Positions 58,548-64,000 of a DNA stretch of 64,000 nucleotides are shown piece after piece. Under the pieces are notes generated by a model, which was given only the letters and a program-made list of their open reading frames with translations, had not been told where the DNA came from and did not search any database. The position numbers and the translations under genes were made by a program. Positions within the stretch are counted from its first letter, which is position 1; the number at the start of each line of letters is the position of its first letter. This stretch comes from Coprinus comatus. Its lineage: Eukaryota > Basidiomycota > Agaricomycetes > Agaricales > Agaricaceae. The stretch is taken from contig JAWPGT010000002.1 in NCBI GenBank assembly GCA_034638255.1, forward strand, positions 2,162,501 to 2,226,500. The letters run 5' to 3'.

Positions 58548-60741
58548 ATGTACATGAATACCGACACAGAATCACAATCAGAACCAGAACCAGAATCACC
58601 AACAAATCTATTATCACTCCCACAAGAACTATTAGAAGAAATCATATTACATCTAGATCCTATAGACGTAAGCATGATTTCGAAAAGTTGTAGTAAAATG
58701 TGGGGTATTGTTTATGGTTTTCCTTGGGGTTTGAAGTTTATTGGTGTTGGTGTTATTTTGGATGATGATGAGGAGGATGAAGAGGGTGAGGAAGACGATG
58801 AGGATATCAAAGAAAAAGGGAAAGAAAAGGAAAAGGAAAAGGAGAGTGAAGTGGAAGTTACGTATGATAAAAAGCAGAATGGAGAACGAAAGGAGTGGAG
58901 TGACGAGAAAGATGACAAGGCTAGTGAAGATTTGGTTGAGGGTAGTAGTAGTACGAAGAGAAAGGTAGTAGTAGTAAAGGTGAAGGTGACAAAGGAAGAA
59001 GAGAAGAAGAAGAGAAAGTTGTCTAGGAGGGTATTGTGGAGATTGTTATATCTCGCTCAATTATTGGATGATCCAAGGGAATGTGTGAATTGGATTGGAA
59101 TTCCAAGAATACCAACATCAAAAGGAGATGTAGAGGATGTAGAAGGAGTGGATTGGCAAGAAGAGTTAAAGAAGATTATAAGAGCAAGAACAATCGTTAG
59201 TATGCCGAGATTATGTAAATCTGAAGAAGAGTTGAAAGAGGTTTTGAGAATGTTTTTGGGATTGGTTGAATGGGTTCCACCACTTTCGGAAAAGGATTGT
59301 GTGGTGGATTTGTCGAGGAATTTGTTATGGGTACCTGCGGTTCTTAAAGAGTTTTTGGATGGGATTATGTTGGGTGTTAGAGTTTCTACTCCTACCCCTG
59401 ATTCTGCGCCTATTGCTACAGCTACGCCTACTGTGACAGAAAACTCGGACACAACAACAACACAACATAAACCTAGAATTCAATACAAAGTACCTCCATT
59501 CGAACATTGGCAAGAAGAAACGAAACTCCTACATGCTCACTTACATACTCTCTACGGCCTAACTAAAAACGACATTCTTCCATCAACTCAATCACATATC
59601 CAATCACTCGCATATGTTTATGATATGAGAAAGTATAACGCTGAAACGATTATGGACCTTTATTGAAGGATGGTAAAGTTAATTGGGTTCATATTCAAAA
59701 GATTCATCATGTTGCTTCATTACATGTTGTTGGTGATTCTTTACCTCCTTCTTTATTATCAGGTTCGAACTCTGATGGTGAACATGATGGGTTTGAGTAT
59801 GAATACATAATATATCCGATGAGTATGCCTTTTACTCAGATTTTGATACCTGGAGAGAGAGGTGTGAAGAGGAGTATAGCGTTGGTTGAAAATGAGAATA
59901 TTGATGAAATTAGGGATAGAGATGGTTATGGGATTGGAGTTGGAATTGGGATTAATGGTGGTTGGTTACCTGAGAATGCAGATTGGGCGGGTGTAGGTGG
60001 ACATTGGAAGATTATGTTTTGTTTTTGTGATCATAGAGATTTAATTGGTGGTCTATTTTTTTTTTACCTCTATTGGGATGATTAATGCTCATGACGATCA
60101 TTTCGTAGATTTTAACAAATCCGCTGTAAGTCTACTACCTCAGTTTCTAGAAATACAGTACAAACTCATATACAATGGAAGGAAAGCGATGATGGACCTC
60201 TTGATATATCATTATTCGGAGAAAGACCTGGATTAACAGAAGTATTCCGAACCATAGATGCTAATCTTCATGTTACTCGAATAGCGAATGATCCAAATCA
60301 TCCCGGAAGACCTATTATTGGATTCGTAGGTGAAATTGGTCAAGCATCGTCAACTTCAACTATGTATGGTTGTGTTCAACTTACTCCTGATGATCATGTT
60401 AAATGGCAATTTGTACGCATTGAACTATTTTTATATATTTATGTTACGCATATATTCATGTTTTTTTCTTTTCGGTTCTAGTACTCTGGTGAAGGAGGAC
60501 AATCGATATGGAGGTAAGCGTTAATTTCGACAAGATATGGATAGGGGCTAATTCATTTAAATTAATTAGTTCGGTTGGGATTCAGGTAGGGGGTATTGGG
60601 TCTTCATTTGGTGTCCTTGGATCTTGGACCACAGTATTCCATGATGCAGAAGATCCAGTTGGTATGGTGTTTTTTTATTATTGCTACGTTTTATTATGTA
60701 TTTACTGAGATTTAGGTCCGCTGTGGATGCAAAAGGCTTGA
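58548..60741 (+). CDS. F-box protein of the agaricomycete type, with acidic/Lys-rich insertion
   Basis: The N-terminus contains an F-box-like motif NLLSLPQELLEEIILHLDPI followed by DVSMISKSCSKMWG, which would bind Skp1 in an SCF ubiquitin ligase. A highly charged Asp/Glu and then Lys/Glu-rich insert (about residues 72-155) separates it from the body, which starts RVLWRLLYLAQLLDDPREC. The C-terminal half contains NWVHIQKIHHVASLHV, TRIANDPNHPGRPIIGFVGE, YSGEGGQSIW and GGIGSSFGVLGSWTTVFHDA, closing EDPVGPLWMQKA: the characteristic ending of the abundant agaric F-box family. The first exon frame runs to 59666, but the homologous frame resumes one base off: near 59654-59655 ATGGACC appears to have lost a G. 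Introns near 60040-60180, 60415-60480, 60514-60589 and 60661-60715 are inferred; the one near 60050-60140 is uncertain. The target is unknown. Confidence 0.78.
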
Positions 60742-60946
60742 TAGAGCGTGGGAAGAAGGAAAATAGAATAGAAATGAATTAATTATAATTAAACGCACGC
60801 ACACATAAGCCACTCACCCAACTACCTCGTTGTTTGAGGGGTTTCATCTCACCAGTTTTTCTCTTTCCAATCTCTTTTTACATTTTCTCTATTCACGCCA
60901 TATTCAATATATCACGAAAAACACACACACGAAAACCAAGTAGGAG
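60742..60946. promoter_or_regulatory. Short intergenic promoter of the proline-rich gene
   Basis: 205 bp between two genes on the same strand, containing a CT-rich stretch (about 60846-60895) immediately before the start codon. Such pyrimidine-rich leaders are common at strongly expressed fungal genes. Confidence 0.35.
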
Positions 60947-63900
60947 ATGTCAGACAACAACGCCACGCCACCACCTAAACCCAAAGTTGGTTCTCTCAGA
61001 GATAGGATCGCAGCATTCGAGAACAAAGCACAAAGTAGTAGTATCCCTGGTCCACCTCCACCTAGACCTAAACCTGCTGGATTTGCTAATTGGAAACCTA
61101 AACAACCTTCTCCACCTTCTTCTCCTTCTAAAACAGCAACAGCAACAGTGTCTGCGTCTGTATCAGGTAATGGTAACGGCGATGGTGAGGATCAGGATAA
61201 AGATGTAGTTGGTAGAGGTGGTGGAATGAGTGCTGCTGATGCTAAAGAGAGTATTTCAAAAGGTGGACAAAGTCTTAAAGAACGTATGGCTGCTTTACAA
61301 GGAAAGGGAGCTTTTGGTGCACCTACTCCTTCATCACCTCCACCTCCTGTTGCACAGAAACCGAAATGGAAACCACCTCCAACTATTATTGCTTCTCCTC
61401 CTATCGGAAATGTTGATGAAGATGAAGATAAAGTGGGAGATGAACAAGTTGAACGTGTAGTTTCTCCTCTAATTTCATCATCATCGATTCAATCGCCACC
61501 ACCTGTATTACGATCGCATACATCTGATGATGAAATCGTAACTACTGAAGACGTTGAGGGTCAACCTCAGGGTCAAGATGAAGAAGAAGAAGAGGAACGT
61601 CAAAGAAGAGCTGCGATTGCTGCTAGATTGGCAAAATTGGGTGGTGCTCGTATTGGTATGGGTCCCCCTGTCTTTGGTGCTAAAAAACCTACACCACCTG
61701 TGAAGAAACACAAGAAGTAACTGTAACTTCTCCAGAACGTGAGTATATGCGTGATATGTGCTGCATATATATATATTGATTTTGATTATTATTGTAGCTG
61801 TTTCTTCACCTCCCCCTCCTACTGAAGAAGCTGAACAGAGTGAAGGTATCTATAATACAATTTTTGTTACTAAAAGAAAAGCTGATGACTATATTGTAGA
61901 AACCAAGGATACTTCGCGTAGTCCACCTGCTGCGATGCCTGTCCCTGCTGCTCCACGTCGAGCTGCTCCTCCAAGGAGAAAGGTTCCGAAACCTTCTGCT
62001 TCTGTTGAAGAGCCAGCGCATGACGTCACAGAAGAGCCGTCTGCACCTCCTCCCAAAGAAGAAAGCCCCGCGCCAAATACGGAAGAGAAGGAACAAGAGG
62101 AGGAACAACGTTCAGAAGAGCAAGCACAGGAACCAGAACAAGAAGAGGATGAAGACGCTCGTAAAAAACGAATTGCAGAGAAATTGGCTTCGATGGGAGG
62201 TGTTAATCCATTTTCTCTACCTCCTATTCGTAGACCTTCGTCTGGTTCTGTTGATTTTACTTCTCCTCCTACTTCCCCACCATTGCCCGGAAGGAAACCC
62301 AGTTTGAGGAAGGATAGTACAGGTTCTGTTGAAGTGCCGTTATCTCCACCACCACGTAGATCTAGCGTTGGATCAATCAAGGGAGCAATCCCTCCACCAC
62401 GTAGGTCGAGTGTTGGATCAATCAAGGAAGTAGTCCCACCTCCACGTAGGTCTAGTGTTGGATCGGTTAAGAGTGTCGTTGCAGAAGTTGAGCCTGTTGT
62501 TACGGAGGAACCTGAGTCTGTTCTTGATGATGCGATACCCGAAGAAGAAGAGGAGGGTGAAGGTGTAAAGATGACGAAGAAACAATCGGAAGGAGTTACA
62601 GAGGTATCGACTGAACCTCCTCAAGAGAAAGAGATAGGTCTCCCAGCCAAGTTAGATGAGAAGAAGGAATCTGAGCAGGAAATCGAGCTTTCCAAGACTA
62701 AATTTGAAGTGGAGAAGCGATCGGATGATGATGATGAATTGGAAATGCCAATGAAGAAGTACTCCCTGGAATCACCGGGTTCACCCGCTAAGGTTGAAAA
62801 GAAGGACAAATCATCTGGAATTGTTGAACAGGATGGTAAATATTAAACTCTTTCAATTTTTCACTTCTCCCTTTTCACTCCTCTCCTCTCCTCTTTTTCT
62901 TTCCATTCTTTTTAAAAAGAAGAAAACCCAACTTTTTCCCACGTCTTTTGTAAAAAGAAAGCTCTATCTAAAAACTTTTTGTGAAAAATGTATTGATTTA
63001 TCTTTTCCTTTTTCTGTTCTTCGTCAGAGTGCGATATTAAGGAAACAACGACAAGCTCGAAATTTTCGACTATGGATTCTCATTATGATGAGAGTGAAAG
63101 TGATAACGAGAAGGAATACGAAGGCGACCGTACACCTCATGCACCTTATCAAGGTATTTCAGAAGTTGCTATGAGAGGGGGGAGGGAATTGGATTCTCAG
63201 GAAGATGATGATGAGGAGGAGGAGGAAAGGGGAAGATCGGTGTCAAAATCTTTTGAAACTGGTGGCTCACCAATTGAAGGAAATCTTGTTACGGTTACTC
63301 TATCGGATAACAATAACGATATTCAACAAACTCCGATTCCGAGACCTAGCTTCCCAAGAAGAATCGTACAACAACAATCGAGATCGAATTCTTTGGATGT
63401 ATTGAGTGTTCCTGCTTTACCAAGAAGAATTGTTCCTCAAACTCCGGAGGGTAGTGGGGATGAAGATGATGATAAATATGATGAGGAGAGTAATGAGGGA
63501 GATGAGGATGGTGAAGATCTGGAGAAATCGACTTTATTTGTTCCTCCTCCCAAGAATCAAGTTTCAGTACAACAGCAACAACAACAACAGCGTGAAAGTG
63601 ATAATGAAAGTCAGGCTATTACTCAAGTTCCTCCTCCTAGAGCTCAAGTTTCACCCCGAGATGTAGATCAAGATCAAGAACCGTTACGTGTTCCTCCACG
63701 TACTATCCCAACCAATTTAATTCAAGATGATAAAGATACGGATACGGAATCAAATGCTCCTTTACCTGTTCCATTGCCTATAAGAAGAAGCGTGTTGGAA
63801 GGAGGAGGGGATGGGTATTCGCCTGCTGTTAGTGAGAGGAGTTTGAGTTTGGATGATGGTGATGATAATTCTGGGATAGGAGTGACGGTTTCGAGTCCAC

Positions 63901-64000
63901 TTTCTAAACCCAATCGTGCTATTCCACCACCACCACCTCCACCTCCACATCTTCCAAGTGGAGGAGATGTTGATTCTGGCTCGGATTATGGTGACGATGA
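60947..64000 (+). CDS. Proline-rich scaffold, probably actin-patch related (Bbc1/Aim21-like), 3' partial
   Basis: Exons at 60947 to about 61740, about 61800-61852, 61905-62835 and from 63029 to the end of the window, where the frame is still open. It opens MSDNNATPPPKPKVGSLRDR and has repeated basic/Pro modules: SLKERMAALQGKGAFGA, RAAIAARLAKLGGARIGMGP followed by PVFGAKKPTPP, and later KKRIAEKLASMGGVNPF. Many PxxP stretches (PPPPRPKP, PPPPTEEA, PPRRSSVGS) would bind SH3 domains. This composition fits fungal endocytic actin-patch regulators such as Bbc1 or Aim21, an inference from composition and module similarity. No SH3 domain is visible yet. The first exon stops at 61719-61720 in one frame, but the continuation ETQEVTVTSPE lies one base away (near 61701), again one missing base. 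The fourth exon is acidic and ends in a poly-Pro run near 63930. Confidence 0.6.
62342..62480 (+). repeat. Three 45-bp in-frame repeats (PPPRRSSVGSxK)
   Basis: Three direct repeats with a period of exactly 45 bp encode PPPRRSSVGSIKGAI, PPPRRSSVGSIKEVV and PPPRRSSVGSVKSVV. Each contains an RRSSVGS site that fits basophilic kinases and a PPPRR class SH3 ligand. Copy number is likely variable between strains. Confidence 0.9.

Noticed and set aside
61230..62425. Several alternative-frame and minus-strand frames over the proline-rich gene
   Set aside because: They arise from Pro/Glu codon bias in low-complexity coding sequence and contain runs such as poly-Leu or poly-Ser without domains.
1..64000. 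CRISPR arrays, rRNA genes, bacterial operons or viral genes
   Set aside because: None seen: spliceosomal introns throughout, no regular spaced repeats, no rRNA-like sequence and no capsid, polymerase or integrase motifs recognised.

Overview
The window is nuclear DNA from a filamentous fungus, most likely an Agaricomycete (Basidiomycota). The genes are split by many short introns of about 48-60 nt, some exons are only 8-16 nt, and several products are of types common in mushroom-forming fungi: a Zn2Cys6 regulator with the WADSNFRDG segment, a base-exchange phosphatidylserine synthase, a GH5 exo-beta-1,3-glucanase with an N-terminal membrane anchor, an F-box protein of the kind abundant in agarics, DUF6533 membrane proteins and ricin-B-type lectins. 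The species cannot be named from the sequence. Gene models below were built by hand from splice consensus and reading frame; exon sums were checked for frame in most of the shorter genes.

Left part (1-28.7 kb), mostly conserved housekeeping genes with long non-coding gaps: importin-like C-terminus (2-133), TANGO2/NRDE protein (3155-4574, minus) sharing a 424-bp divergent promoter with ARP6 (4999-6870), Zn2Cys6 regulator (8709-10298, minus), phosphatidylserine synthase (13121-15267), a 3.5-kb gap, KIN17 (18738-19828), GH5 glucanase (20170-23570), MFS transporter of the anion:cation symporter type (24550-27182) and a GNAT acetyltransferase (28119-28736, minus).

Middle part (29-56.5 kb), accessory and repeat-rich: a glutathione S-transferase-like gene, then a dispersed cluster in which DUF6533 multi-pass membrane protein genes (29951-31908 minus; 39440-41472 plus; relic 46140-47022; 54270-55761 minus) are interspersed with small ricin-B lectin genes (35104-35676; 36599-37189; relics at 38388 and 56090). 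A small unrecognised membrane protein (32409-33186), a conserved small nuclear-type protein (48323-49163) and an RRM+YTH m6A-reader-like gene (50779-53475) lie in the same stretch. The 41.5-46.1 kb interval has no intact gene but holds a tRNA-derived Pol III promoter and coding relics.

Right end (58.5-64 kb): an F-box protein and a proline-rich, probably actin-patch-related scaffold gene running off the window.

A recurring oddity is that many otherwise well-conserved genes (TANGO2, ARP6, the Zn2Cys6 regulator, PSS, GH5, F-box, the last gene, both lectins) are broken by what looks like a single missing base, often in a short run of G or C, while KIN17, MFS, GST, GNAT and YTH are intact. Consensus errors in the assembly are the simplest explanation; real decay is plausible for the lectins and the third DUF6533 copy.
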